DNA of 64,000 nt from NCBI GenBank assembly GCA_947396885.1, contig OX377206.1:13391466-13455465 (forward strand). The letters run 5' to 3'. Source of the stretch: Heligmosomoides polygyrus polygyrus (lineage: Eukaryota > Nematoda > Chromadorea > Rhabditida > Heligmosomidae). Within the stretch, counting starts at the first letter, position 1. Each line of letters opens with the position of its first letter. The notes beneath the pieces are model-generated. The model saw only the letters and a list, made by a program, of their open reading frames with translations, did no database searches and was not told the origin of the DNA. The position numbers were made by a program, and so were the translations under genes. Of the stretch, positions 33,529 to 44,095 are shown piece after piece.

Positions 33529-33674
33529 GGCCTATTTTATACTTCGGCGACACTGTTGTCGGCGACGTTGACGACAATGTTGCGCGGCCGCTACGCACTG
33601 CGTGGCACCCGCTCAACATTGTCGTCAACGTCGCCGGCAACATTGTCGAGCGTTGCCGAAGTATAACTTAGACC
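33529..33674. mobile_element. 146-bp MITE with TTA duplication
   Basis: Almost wholly palindromic: GGCCTATTTTATACTTCGGC at the left and its near complement at the right, flanked by TTA (33526-33528 and 33675-33677). The core carries CGCGGCCGCTACGCACTGCG. A sister copy is at 36155. Confidence 0.8.
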
Positions 33675-34139
33675 TTATTGTTGCTCCGCCGAATTCGGAT
33701 TGCTTTCCATCAACTGATGGGCGTCTTTCTCGCCGTTGGAGCTCCTGTCGCTGTCGTTCTCTCGTTCGAACAGTAGGATAATAGTATGCAGCCAATTTCA
33801 ACACAGCCGCTTATCGCAAACATTCGTTCAGATTCGTCAATGGTAGAAATTTTCCTCCTTTTCTTCACGGGTCTCATCAGAACTCATTCCACAGATAGCC
33901 CGTAGTCACTTCTATATGATCGAGGACGGCTTGATCAGTGAGTATGCAGCCATTCGCTTATCCAATAAACTAAGCTCATTTTTGTGAGCTGTCTTCACTG
34001 ATGAAACACAGTACCTAGGGACAATTTGAACTTGTTGGCTTACGCTGGTACCGGCAAGACTTTCGCCAAGCTCGGAAGCATACATCATAAACGTAAGGGT
34101 ATTTATCCGGTCAATTCTGGACCCTACACTCCAAGACCA
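33675..34139. other. No recognised feature
   Basis: No gene or repeat recognised. Confidence 0.35.
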
Positions 34140-34985
34140 ACATGATCGCTCTCAGACCCTCAGATGGAACTACTTCATCGACCAGGGGATAGTGGAAATG
34201 GTCGTCTACGAGCTCTGCCCCGATCTCTTCGATAGCCACATCCATGAGCCACGCCACACGACGCCATGTCATCTATCACAAGATGACGGGTGCTGGCTTG
34301 TGGCTTCTGGCCTCCTTCCCAAGATCAGGCGCGCCATCTCATCGGTGAAGAATCTTAAAGTACTCAGTTTGAAAAATATAGTGCCCTTCCGAATTGAAGG
34401 CTAGCTCTAAGAGATTTGTGCCAACAAACTCTACGAAGATTATTATATTACGAATTTCACAAGTTTTTTTTTTGTAGAACTGTCGTCACTGGATCAAGAG
34501 TTCTTTCAGTCGAATGGAACCTGGAAAAACTTAAAACCCGACAGGATCAGAGCCGAACACCTGATGAAACTTTTGCCAACGCTCATCAACACCCTGGCGC
34601 GGCTCTTCACACGCTACCTGTCGGAGATCAATGTTTCGTCTCAGTGGAAGAGAACGCTGGACGAAGGACAGCCATGCGAACAAGCGGGATTTCGGAGAGG
34701 ATTCAGCACGATCGACTACATACACACTATCACGAAGCTCATCGAAGTATCGCGAGAGTACAAGCTGCCGCTCTGCCTTACGTTCATTGACCTGAAGAAG
34801 GCATTCGACTCTGTCGAAACTGAAGCGGTCATCGACGCCCTGCTCACTCAGGGTGTTCCTACTCAGTACATCAGAGTCCTTCGAGATCTGTACAGTGGAT
34901 TCACGACCAAGACTTCAACATTCTACAGCGACGTCGTTATGAACGAAAGGGGAGGGATCGTTGAAAACGGAACTGCACAAAAATT
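34140..34985 (+). pseudogene. Second RTE fragment, internally deleted and interrupted
   Basis: Matches the RTE at 9537 in two blocks. Block 1 (34192-34350) corresponds to FYSDLFDSHVHLPPCHLPQD through RHAISSVKK. Block 2 (34537-34985) runs from DRIRSEHLK-like through TLARLFTRYLS, AGFRRGFSTIDYIHTITKLI and FIDLKKAFDSVE to SGFTTKTSTFY. About 185 bp of unrelated sequence separates them. In block 2, 41 codons after SQWK are deleted in frame, with the 3-bp microhomology AGA at the joint. RT motifs B and C are missing. It is inactive. Confidence 0.88.
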
Positions 34986-35284
34986 CTTATTTGACTCAAA
35001 GTTCTGATTGTGGTTATTGAAAAGATTTTCTTTTTTGTTTGGGTGAGTCTGTCACTGTGATCATCTACCACAAATGAAAAATACATTGGAACATTGAAGT
35101 TGGCCAATACAAGCTCAACACTGATCAGCAAAAAGTCCGACTCTTCTTTAATGGAAATCCTAAACTCCAAGCTCCACTAAAAGCTCCCCAGAAAGCCTTT
35201 ATTCAACCTTGACTCGAAACATTTTCACTAAGCCTCAAGTGGCTGATATGGAGGTTGTAAGCTCTCTTAATGATGTTTTGTTGC
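34986..35284. other. No recognised feature
   Basis: Starts at the truncation of the RTE fragment. Nothing recognised, except that the stretch next to 35285 belongs to the tRNA-like SINE there. Confidence 0.35.
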
Positions 35285-35375
35285 GTTCAAAACACAAGCC
35301 CCAGGAGGGACTCGAACCCGCACCTCCTCCTGACCGTGCAGGAATATTTTACGCTATTACACCACCAATGCTGTT
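35285..35375 (-). mobile_element. tRNA-derived SINE head, second family
   Basis: On the minus strand: box A-like TGGTGTAATAGCG, then perfect box B GGTTCGAGTCC in a paired T-arm (GCGGGTTCGAGTCCCTCC). The following sequence (TTTTGAACGCAACAAAACAT, to about 35265) matches that after the tRNA-like site at 52020, so these are two copies of one family and not a functional tRNA. Confidence 0.65.
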
Positions 35376-35431
35376 TGGTTGAACTCAACATACAGACCTC
35401 GCTGGACCCATCAGCCTTCACCCGTATATCC

Positions 35432-35506
35432 GGATGCGCCGGCTGCTGATTAGACCGCCGGACCGCAGGAGGTGCGAATCGAGTCCAGGCGGGACGGAAC
35501 TACAGT
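35432..35506 (+). mobile_element. tRNA-like remnant
   Basis: GCCGGCTGCTGATTAGACC then GGAGGTGCGAATCGAGTCC resembles the anticodon-to-T-arm part of the family at 35285, on the opposite strand. Box A is weak. Confidence 0.45.
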
Positions 35507-36154
35507 TTTCATCGCAACCAGACATCGTTCAACCTTGGCTGTCTTTCCTTACCACCCCACTCATCTGCCCGCGCTACCAACGTATTGCCATACTTTCAAG
35601 CACACTGACAGGCTCATTGAACATAGGAAGCTCAGTAGCAAACCGATGCTGAAACTAAAGCTGAAACTGTTTCCAGCGAATTTGCTGCAGTTCGGATTTA
35701 TGTGTCACTCACCTTTATAATCCTTAAAAGCGGAATACGGAGTGTAGCAATTCTGAGAGTGTTCCGTTGGTTTCCTGAATTTTCTTTTGGCTATGTTTGG
35801 AACTTCTGAGGGAGTGAAAAGTCCAACTTTTTTTGCACAGCTTAACTTATGTATAATAACTTTTATGGATGATAATGTTGTTATCAGAAGTGAAAAATGA
35901 AAGAGGAACACTATTTTATAAGAAGTGAAAAGCTCGAAACTTTGAATCTAACTTCTATAGTATTCGTTTCTTTACATTGAAGCAATATGGGACTAATAAA
36001 CGTTTCGACTGCAGATGGCCCGAGTTTCGGATGGCATACGCTCGAGCAAACAGCCGAACAGATGTCTCGCTCTCCCATCGATGACACTTTCCTCCAAATG
36101 ATTATAACATCTTCACGGCTCTCACGCATCGGTTGTTGCACGTGCCACGTAATT
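35507..36154. other. No recognised gene
   Basis: No exon-like frame recognised. At about 36000-36010 the minus strand carries AGTCGAAACGTTTATTAG, similar to the hammerhead-associated motif at 55957. Confidence 0.35.
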
Positions 36155-36291
36155 CCTATGTTATACTTCGGCGACGCTGTTGTCGGCGACGTCGGCGACA
36201 GTGGGGCGCGGGCTGCACGCACTGCGTAGCACCCGCTCAACACTGCCGCCGACGTCGCCAACAACAGCGTCGCCGAAGTATAACATAGGCC
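36155..36291. mobile_element. MITE, sister of 33529
   Basis: CCTATGTTATACTTCGGCGA inverted at both ends, with about 43 bp of arms and one mismatch. The left outermost bases are altered and no TTA pair is visible. The core ACGCACTGCGTAGCACCCGC is shared with 33529. Confidence 0.75.
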
Positions 36292-37149
36292 TGAGTGAAT
36301 TTCCTCGTGAAAGTTCGTTCACTGTTGGGTGCCTTTTAAGGCTGTTATAAAGGACCTTTTTATTTAGAAGGCCTTACGATTTAATATGTTCGGTTTTTTC
36401 ACAGGCGGTCGATTTGCCTTTAGAGAGCTTTTGCAATTTTAATCATTAAAAAATCGATTTCAGAATTTTGGCTCCAATATTGCAACTCTATCCTTCTCTG
36501 TTAGCTTATTCGGTCTTACTAACAGGGAAGGGGGGAGGGAGAGAGAGAGTGTTGTAAAAGTCTGGATTAAACTGTGATTAATGTGTATTAAACTTCTATG
36601 AATAGAACAAACACATCGAAGGAAAGGCCTTCTGGAAGTATAAAGTTCGCAGATTTCTTACAAGGGAAGGTTCCCAACTTATAGTGGGCGTTACTACGAT
36701 AGGATGTAGGACCGTGTGAGCGGAGTCCAGAATTACAGTTAGTTTTTACTGAACGCCTTTTTAAAAACCGGAAAAAGGCGTAAAAACGTGTGCGCAACAC
36801 TCATCAACCCCTCTAACACCCCACGAGATGTGCTTGGGTGGCGCAGTCGGTAGGAGTGCCGCCTCATAGTATTGGTCATGTTATTGATTGATTGGTCGTG
36901 TCTCAGTGTTTGTAGGTTTTGTGCAGCTGAGATCTTCAATTTCTTTAAAAGCGAACTCCTCCTCACAATACTTGATTGGCAGCGAGGCGTAGCGGCACAA
37001 GTCTAGCGACCTCGTTATTTAAAGCTGCGTGATGATGTCGAGCTACATTTTTGAACTATTTAGTTGTAAATGGCAAATATTGCATTAATTTAGCGTTTAA
37101 ATCTGTTTGCTATCCAGTGTTTCTGCTACTCTCTTCATAAAGTAATAAA
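36292..37149. other. No recognised gene; box A-like site
   Basis: GGTGGCGCAGTCGGTAGGAG at 36838-36857 is a perfect box A context, but no box B lies at tRNA distance, so it is at most a tRNA-derived remnant. A GAGGGAGAGAGAGAG run lies near 36534-36549. Confidence 0.4.
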
Positions 37150-37452
37150 ATAGATGAAAGGATAAAGGATAAAGGAAGGCGTTATTCAATCCCCTTTGGG
37201 ATGCGCCACGCATTCTACTTCTACGACATGTCGAGGAGGCGAGTTGAATGCGTATTTGGCCATACAATGACTTGCGGTGGCCAGCCGATGAACAAGTCAG
37301 CTTTTCGTCCTTCCCAGACAAGTCTGGTACCAATTCACCGACCCCGGAGGGATGGAGGGCTTGGTTGGCCTGGGCGGGAAATCCGAACCAGGAACCTGGC
37401 AGCGGGTGCTGGCGACAGCCGACGCCTCCTCCGATTGCGCTCCACGCGCCCC
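37150..37452 (-). mobile_element. SINE-A copy
   Basis: Complete and well conserved: tail GATAAAGGATAAAGG at the left, head ending CTCCACGCGCCCC at the right. TSD not clear. Confidence 0.87.
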
Positions 37453-37984
37453 TAATATTAACAAATAAACTAAATAATTACTTATAAATGCCAATAGAAG
37501 TTGCAAAAAACAAATTTTTCCGTGATTTGTACAGGTTGTCTGGAAGCTTTCGCTTTTCATTGTCCGCGCGTAAGAAAGAGAAGTGCATATCATTTCCTCC
37601 CCCAGCTCGAGGCGGTCGTTTCAAATAACAGCATGGCGCTGGGTTCTCTCAGAGGTCTGCGTTTCGTAGCTGGGAATTAATCCGATTATAGCCGGATCCG
37701 TCATCGTCTTCAGTTGCGCTGAAGGTCGAAGCGAAGCAGCCTGATGTGACCTGACATCTCTTTGATAGAAACGAAGCCGAAACGATTTTATTAAACGAGA
37801 AGAAATACGATTTCAAATTCCATTTGAATTCACGTGGGAAAGGTAGGAATGGAAAGAAACAGCTCTACTCTTGGTTGTATAATATGATATAGTAGGATAG
37901 TAAGATAACAATTTACTTTCGCATATCAAAATTCCCAAATTCCCACATTATTTCAATCGCTTTTAATTGTTTAGTTCAAAAAAA
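37453..37984. other. No recognised gene
   Basis: AGCCGAAACGATTTTATTAA near 37770 again resembles the CGAAACGTTTATTA motif. Otherwise nothing recognised. Confidence 0.35.
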
Positions 37985-38273
37985 TAAAGGATAAAGGAGA
38001 GCGTTACTCAATCCCTTTGGGGATGCGCCACGCATTCTACTTCTAAGGGATGTCGTGGAGGCGATTTGAATGCGTATTTGACCATACAATGACTTGCGGT
38101 GGCCAGCGATAAACAAGTTAGCGCTTTATTCTTTCCAGACAAGTCTGGTACCAATTCACCGACCGCGGATGGATGGAAGGCTTGGTTGGCCTGGGCGACA
38201 AATCCGAACCAGGAATCTTGTATCGGGTGCAGGCGACAGTGTGCGCCTCCTCCAACTGCGCCGTACGCGCCCT
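37985..38273 (-). mobile_element. SINE-A copy
   Basis: Complete copy. Flanks TTCAAAAAAATAAA and CTCGAAGAAATAAA are compatible with a diverged TSD. Confidence 0.87.
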
Positions 38274-38339
38274 CGAAGAAATAAAAATTGAAAATGTTAC
38301 AAACCTTTGGAGGTGAGGTAATAAATTTAACTTCAACCA

Positions 38340-38760
38340 CTCAAGCCAATGCATACTTTATCATAAGATGCTGTAAGTGCTAGACGCAAATCGCTCGTCA
38401 GCTCATCCAGGTTGTCGTTGTCCTTCGCAAGTGTTGCAACTGAATGACGGAGATACCCGCCATCTGAACCCATCCTGTGGCGTCTTCAATCTGAAAATTC
38501 ACCTATGAGAACTAGCTCTGGCACGAAATTTTCCACAACCTTAGCTAAATATATTTTTCTCCGAAATAAAGGTTCAAGCAAGCCGTTAGGTTCTACAATT
38601 TTAAACTCACCTAACCAAGGAAGGGTCTCAGGTGTAGGTCTGAACGGAGAAAATGGATAGCACTGCGAGAATCTCCACCCTTCATATAGTAGAAAAGCAT
38701 GTTTCGTTTTTGCTGAGTCCTTGAACCTAAAGAGCTACGGGCCCCCAAAATTGGGGATGC
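38340..38760 (-). CDS. Possible coding exons, unrecognised, beside an inverted repeat
   Basis: A minus frame from about 38715 to 38495 reads FLLYEGWRFSQCYPFSPF, then ETLPWLGEFKIVEPN and KIYLAKVVENFVPELVLIGE, strongly protein-like. A nematode-type acceptor TTTTCAG lies at about 38490. After it another protein-like frame follows (GGYLRHSVATLAKDNDNLDE, then LTSDLRLALTASYDKVC). The phases differ, so a frameshift or a short intron is needed. The YEGWRFSQ segment recurs inverted at 39605-39670 on the plus strand, where it ends at CTG/GTAAGT. This could be a host gene fragment captured by a fold-back element. The family was not recognised. Confidence 0.4.
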
Positions 38761-39690
38761 ACTATTGCATCGTCACCCGTACCTACCGTAATCGGCCGAA
38801 ATTTGAAATACGGATGTCAGATTTGTGATCAGAACCCCAAACAACACCCCTGGGCAAGGTTTGGGCAAGAAATTTTTTCGACCTCTCTTCGACCTCTGAA
38901 GTCGTGAAGGTACAATAGTGCTTTAATGGTGGTTTGAATCAGCTTATTTCCTACACATCTCCTTCACATTTATTTCACTCTAAATTGTCAAATAAGGGGT
39001 TACTGTGAGCTGTGCTTCACTCACATTTCCAGTTTCTGAATTACACAATGTTTTCTGTTTTTCAGCGAATGTTAAATCTTACAGCAGGTACGGGGTGGCT
39101 CGGGCTGTCGAGGTCACAATCACCGATTTAGTCCAAACCTCGCCCAGGGAGGTTACTTGGGGTGCTGATCACGAATCTGACATCTGCTTTCTCGTATTAC
39201 GCTGGAGTACGTTAAGTTACAGTACGTAGAGGTGGTTAATTTTTTTCATGGTCACCGTTTTTTGCCCAAACTACGTGTTGAGCACGAATCTTACCTTTAC
39301 TTGAAAATTTAGAGTGAAATAAGTATGTAGTAGATGTGCAGGAAGCAAATTGGTAAACGAGGCGGCAGTCATGAAAAAATGCAAAAGTAGTGCACAGCAC
39401 GGGAGTCGAACATCTGACCTAGTGCCTGCGAAGCAGCCCCTCAACCTACTGAGCCATCGACTCGCTCCCCTCCTAGCCTTTCGCAGCTTCCCATATAACA
39501 TTGCGCACGCACGCATGCACGTGGGCAGGTGCTGACGGTGCGCTGCTGTACCCCGCCTTCGAGGGCCCGTAGCTTTTTGGTTCAAGGACTCAGCAAAACG
39601 AAACATGTTTTTCTACTATATGAAGGGTGGAGATTCTCGCAGTACTATCCATTTCCCCCGTTCGGACCTACGACTGTGACCATTCCCTGG
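38615..39690. repeat. About 1.1-kb inverted repeat
   Basis: The outer arms 38615-38755 and 39550-39690 are inverted copies (for example TCCACCCTTCATATAGTAG and its complement). Inner arms pair too: TTTCACTCTAAATT near 38978 with its complement near 39305. The right arm is lengthened by a tRNA-like SINE at 39395-39478. The GGTGCTGATCACGAATCTGA block inside is shared with 63180. Confidence 0.75.
39395..39478 (-). mobile_element. tRNA-derived element, third type
   Basis: Minus strand: box A TGGCTCAGTAGG and box B TGTTCGACTCC start 44 bases apart, exactly tRNA spacing. CTGCTTCGCAG could form a short anticodon-like stem. The acceptor ends do not pair well and a low-copy insertion inside an inverted repeat is more likely than a working tRNA gene. 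It might be scored as a tRNA pseudogene. Confidence 0.55.
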
Positions 39691-40069
39691 TAAGTAGACA
39701 TCGCAAAACATTGGACGATAGAGCGGTGCAATCTCAACAGTTCATTCCTGTTTTTTCCTCTTTGGACCAGCTAGAGCGCTTCAGACTTCAAGTACGGGAG
39801 GAGGGGGAGATTCAATAAATAGTAAATATTGATAATAAATATTGTATTCATTCAAACGGTGTAAACCATTTTTCTAACATTACGTGCCTTTCTACTTTTA
39901 CATTTAACAGATATGTATGTTCGTCAATGTAGGAATTGATTTCGCATATGTAATCACTACAAGGGCGCTTTTGAAATAAAGTGGAATTTTGAAATTTTAA
40001 TATGTGAAAGTAGTGAAAGTTTATAGGCGTTCTTACAGGCTTTTAACTACTTAACTTAGGTTACGGTGG
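39691..40069. other. No recognised gene
   Basis: AT-rich. The open frame at 39690-39818 has an acceptor-like TTTGGACCAG but no recognised product. Confidence 0.3.
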
Positions 40070-42348
40070 AATAAAGTCCACCGAATGCCTGGTCCTTCGA
40101 AGTAGTATTTTAAAGGGTATTACTAGCGCTTCCGAACCTTTTGTACGATGTATGTAGTCCTCGTCATTACCGATTCAGCTAACAGCATTATGCTAAAAAG
40201 TCAACTTCACAAATTCCTTGTCAAAGACGAAATAACGGGGAAAAGCTGCAGCTCCTTAACCGCTTCTTTAACCTGTGTCTCCATCCGTTTTGGAATGGAG
40301 ACACTTCCTAATGGTTGCATAGTGCTTGTGGATGCATAAGGTAATGCAGTAGAATGCAGAATAACGCCACTATAATAGAAAACTTGAAGAATGTTCGTCT
40401 AAGCAAAGGAATAGATGAGGCATGATGAGGGGTTCGATCCCCTCGCATGGTGCGCGCCGGCAGCGCCTCGCGCCACTGCACCATTCGCAAATAGTTAAAG
40501 GATGTGTAGGACGGTAGCGCCGCCTCGTGCTACTGTTCCACACACCCCTTGATCTTGTTGGCAATCGATTGCGTTTCATCTCTAACAGAAGGGGTCTTAC
40601 AGGTTCAACTTGTCAGAAGCTCAATCAGACGAGGCTTCACCGATATAGCCGCCCCACTTGCGCAGAAAGCCGGTAGCTTAGCGGCTTCAACGCTTATCCG
40701 CAAGGTGCTGAGAGGGTGTAATCGATTCCAATCGATGAATCCTTATCCTTCGTGACCGATACTACTAAAAAATTTAAATTACTATGGAAGTTACCATTGA
40801 AAGTGTGGTATTGGTAGAAATATGTAGTGTTGACCTAAGTGCAACTGTCTGTAAGGTGTTGGGAGGGTTCTGATCGATTCTGACCAATGAATCGTTATCC
40901 TGTACAGCGGGTACTACCAGAATATTACAAAATCGTCAGAAAGCCGCCATGGAGAATGTGTTATGGGTAAAAGAAAAGAAATGGTAGTGAGGAAATAAGT
41001 GCATCTGCTCGCCAAAGAATTCAAAGGATCAGACTGAACTGAGAGCTCGTCAAATCTGCAGCCAAAGTACTAAGCTAAGGAAATTGACCCCCCCATACAG
41101 AGGCTTTAGTTGACCAGAATTTTTATTTCTAATTTAAAACTATCCGGTCTCCTTAATACTGTGCGAAATTGAAATGGGGCTCGTGCGTGCTCCATCGCAC
41201 TGGTGCGATTTCTGCTCCGAAGTGATTGATCTGCAAAAATCGATAGTCTTTCAATTTTATCCGATCAATCGATGTCATTAACTTAACGGGTGATTCCTTC
41301 GGCAACGTCACCAACGATCTCAGAGCGTTCCGATCTCCTTACCTTAGAATTGTTGCAGCAGAGCCGACGAGCTTTGGGTTCAATCTGATCCTTGAACTCT
41401 TTGGCGAGCGGGCGCACTTATTTCATCACTATCATTTCTTTTCCTTTACCCATAGCATACTCTCCATGTTATGTTCCTAATTATTTTGTGATTTCCTGGT
41501 AGACGATCTATGGATCGGAATCGATCAGAACCTCCCAGAACCTTACATACCCTAGCACTTAGGTGAACACTCCAATTTCTACCAATAGCACACTTTCAAT
41601 GGCAGCTTCCTTAGTAATTTAAATGTTTTTAGTAGTATCGGTCACGAAGGATAAGGATTCATCGATTGGAATCGATTACACCCTCTCAGCACCTTGCGAT
41701 AAGCGTTGAAGCCGCTAAGCTACCGGCTTTCTGCGCAAGTGGGGCGGCTGTATCGGTGAAGCCTCGTCTGAGTGAGCTTCTGACAAGTTGAACCTGTAAG
41801 ACCCCTTCTGTAAGAGATGAAACGCAATCGATTTGCCAACAAGATCAAGGGGTGTGTGGAACAGTAGCACGAGGCGGCGCTACCGTCCTACACATCCTTT
41901 AACTATTTGCGAATGGTGCAGTGGCGCGAGGCGCTGCCGGCGCGCACCATGCGAGGGGATCGAACCCCTCACCATGCCTCATCTATTCCTTCGCTTAGAC
42001 GAACATTTTTAAAATTTTCTATAATAGTCGCGTTATTCTGCATGCTATTGCATTACGTTATGCATGCGCAAGTCCTATACAACCATATGGAAGTGCCTGT
42101 ATTCCAAAATGGATGGAGAGGCAGTTGAAAGAGGCGTTTCACGAACTGCATTCTCTCTTATTCCGTGTTCAGTTGAGGAAGTTGTGGAATTGGATACTAC
42201 GTTGACTTTTAAACGCAATTTTGTTAGACGAATCGGTTATGACAAGAATACACTGCTTCGTACGTAAGGTTCGGAAGTGCTGGTAATACCGTCGAAAGTA
42301 AGTACTACTTCGAAGGGCCACGCATTCGATGAACCTTATTCTTCCGAA
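40070..42348. repeat. About 2.3-kb imperfect palindrome
   Basis: Arms of about 1.0 kb (40070-41090 and 41335-42348) run inverted with a spacer of about 245 bp. Identity is highest at 40330-40800 against 41620-42060 (about 93-95%) and lower outside. Each arm carries a tRNA-like block and a two-unit direct repeat of about 145 bp (AGGTG.TG.GAGGGT, units at about 40700 and 40848). It ends 4 bp before the next TIR element. There is no transposase frame; it is a fold-back transposon or an inverted duplication. Confidence 0.85.
41912..41978 (+). other. tRNA-like block in palindrome arm
   Basis: ATGGTGCAGTGGC (box A-like, last base off) and GGATCGAACCC (box B-like) start 43 bases apart. ATGGTG (41913) can pair with CACCAT (41971), and AGGGG/CCCCT forms a T-arm stem. 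The mirror copy is at about 40430-40500, where the opposite strand has GGTTCGATCC, a perfect box B. It is too short for a canonical tRNA, so I call it tRNA-derived. Confidence 0.45.
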
Positions 42349-42352
42349 ATAT

Positions 42353-42801
42353 AACGGCAAACCAATTAGCAACCTCCTTGGAAAAATTTAGTCGAAGTCG
42401 GCATCTAGGACTCCGATAGCTTTACTAAGCCGCGCCTACTGTAACAAGCCGTAGTCGACCGAAATTTTAAAAGCCGATACGTGATTAGTGCACCAAAGTA
42501 AAAAGTTAAAAGCCCGTAATAGCATCCATAAATGCACAATCTCTTCAAGGAATAGTCGGATGCAAATGTTTATAAAGATGCACTATTGCACTTTCATAAC
42601 TCCAGACATCGAAGAGAGGTTGAAAACATTTCTCCAAACGTTGTCCATGGAGCTAATTTGGTGCACTAATCACGTATCGGCTTTTAAAATTTCGGTCGAC
42701 TACGGCTTGTTACAGTAGGCGCGGCTAAGTAACGCTATCGGAGTCCTAGATGCCGACTTCGACTAAATTTTTCCAAGGAGGTTGCTATTTGATTTGCCGT
42801 T
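42353..42801. mobile_element. 449-bp element with about 125-bp TIRs
   Basis: AACGGCAAA at the left end and its complement at the right. The arms then match with very few changes over about 118 bp (AATTTAGTCGAAGTCGGCAT, TCTAGGACTCCGATAGC, TAAAAGCCGATACGTGATTA). The centre (about 42500-42660) contains GATGCACTATTGCA. The arms are far more conserved than in most local repeats, so it is recent. Confidence 0.85.
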
Positions 42802-43596
42802 TTTCCTAAAGCACATTTATATTTACAAGATATTTCTTATGCCAGATGTAGTGCCAATGCGTTGAAATGGACTGGAAAATATCCGCGAAGTCACGTCCTA
42901 ACTGATGCTGACCTTTTCATGCTCTTCTAGGAGCAGATCTATCTTAAATAGCATACGATGACTAAATAGCAATGAAATATGTAAGTAATCGGTTCCTTGA
43001 CGACCACCATCTAAACTCCTCGGAAGTGCAACGGAAGGTGAGAACAAGAGAGGCAGTTAGAACTGTTCGGAACAGGAGCCTGTGCCCTGCGATGGTGGGT
43101 CGTATGTAGATTCTATATACGGCACCGATTGACGGTTACATACGACATCAGGCTTTCTACTGAATGCATTACCTGCACCCCCTTATGGTTATTTAGCGTT
43201 TTGCAGCTAGCTGAAAAAACATTGAGTTGAGGGAAAACTCCTGAACGAAATTTCTTCTTCATTTCAAAAAAAAAACCATAGTTTGAGCCCAAAAACAAGT
43301 ACTCAACCGTCTTGCAGCTCTTCGATTTTTCCTTTGCTCAGAACTACGATCTCGCATGGATGAAACAAAGGATCCAACTCCCGTCACCTCTAAAAACATC
43401 CTTGGGAAAGTCCTCCCTGCATGGGTAGAGAGTTAACAAACCACAATACTAGTCATCGACGCATCGCACGAATTACCCACTTCGTATACCACCACCACCT
43501 AAGTAGAAGAAGCATTATCCAATGTGAAGGTGTTTAACTACGTTTTTCTGCTCACAGTCAAGTGTTTTATTTATTTATTTATTTCGTGGCGTGAAT
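42802..43596. other. No recognised gene
   Basis: A short TTTA run at 43567-43584. No protein-like frame recognised. Confidence 0.35.
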
Positions 43597-43609
43597 CACA
43601 GCAGAAATA

Positions 43610-43904
43610 AAAGGATAAAGGATAAAGGACGGCGTTGCTCAATCCCTTCTGGGATGCGCCAGCGCATTCTACTTCTACGGGATGTCGTGTAGGCGACATG
43701 AATGCGTATTTGGCCATACAATAACTTGCGGTGGCCAGCCGATGAACAAGTAAGCGCTTTATCCTTCCCAGACAGGTCTGGTACCAATTCACCGACCCCG
43801 GAGGGATGGAAGGCTTGTTTGGCCTGGGCGGGAAATCCGAACCAGGAACCTGGTATCGGGTGCACGCGGCAGTCGCGCCTCCTTCGACTGCGCTACACGC
43901 GCCC
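43610..43904 (-). mobile_element. SINE-A copy with perfect 13-bp TSD
   Basis: CACAGCAGAAATA at 43597-43609 and 43905-43917 is identical. Fully conserved head and tail. One of the clearest boundary-defining copies. Confidence 0.96.
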
Positions 43905-43974
43905 CACAGCAGAAATACACGCATATAATGGGATATGAACGAGCGAGTGTTGCCGATAGTTCCGAAGTTTTACG

Positions 43975-44095
43975 TTGTCGCAGAATTAATCGGCGAAGCG
44001 GACCGCTCACTTCAAACTGCTATAATTCCGCTTGAACACAACTCCATTACTTAAAGTAGAAACCTCTAGAATTCTTACATTTTTGCCAACGAATA
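43975..44095 (-). mobile_element. Extra mariner 3' terminal segment, tandem to the next element
   Basis: TGTCGCAGAATTAATCGGCG followed by AAACTGCTATAATTCCGC parallels the left end of the element at 44096 (TGTCGCAAAATTAATTGCCG, GAACTGCTATAACTCGGC) over about 120 bp. It is a diverged second copy of the same terminus in direct orientation. Confidence 0.7.

Noticed and set aside
39395..39478. A functional tRNA gene
   Set aside because: A/B box spacing is right, but acceptor arms do not pair and it sits in an inverted repeat; tRNA-derived element preferred.
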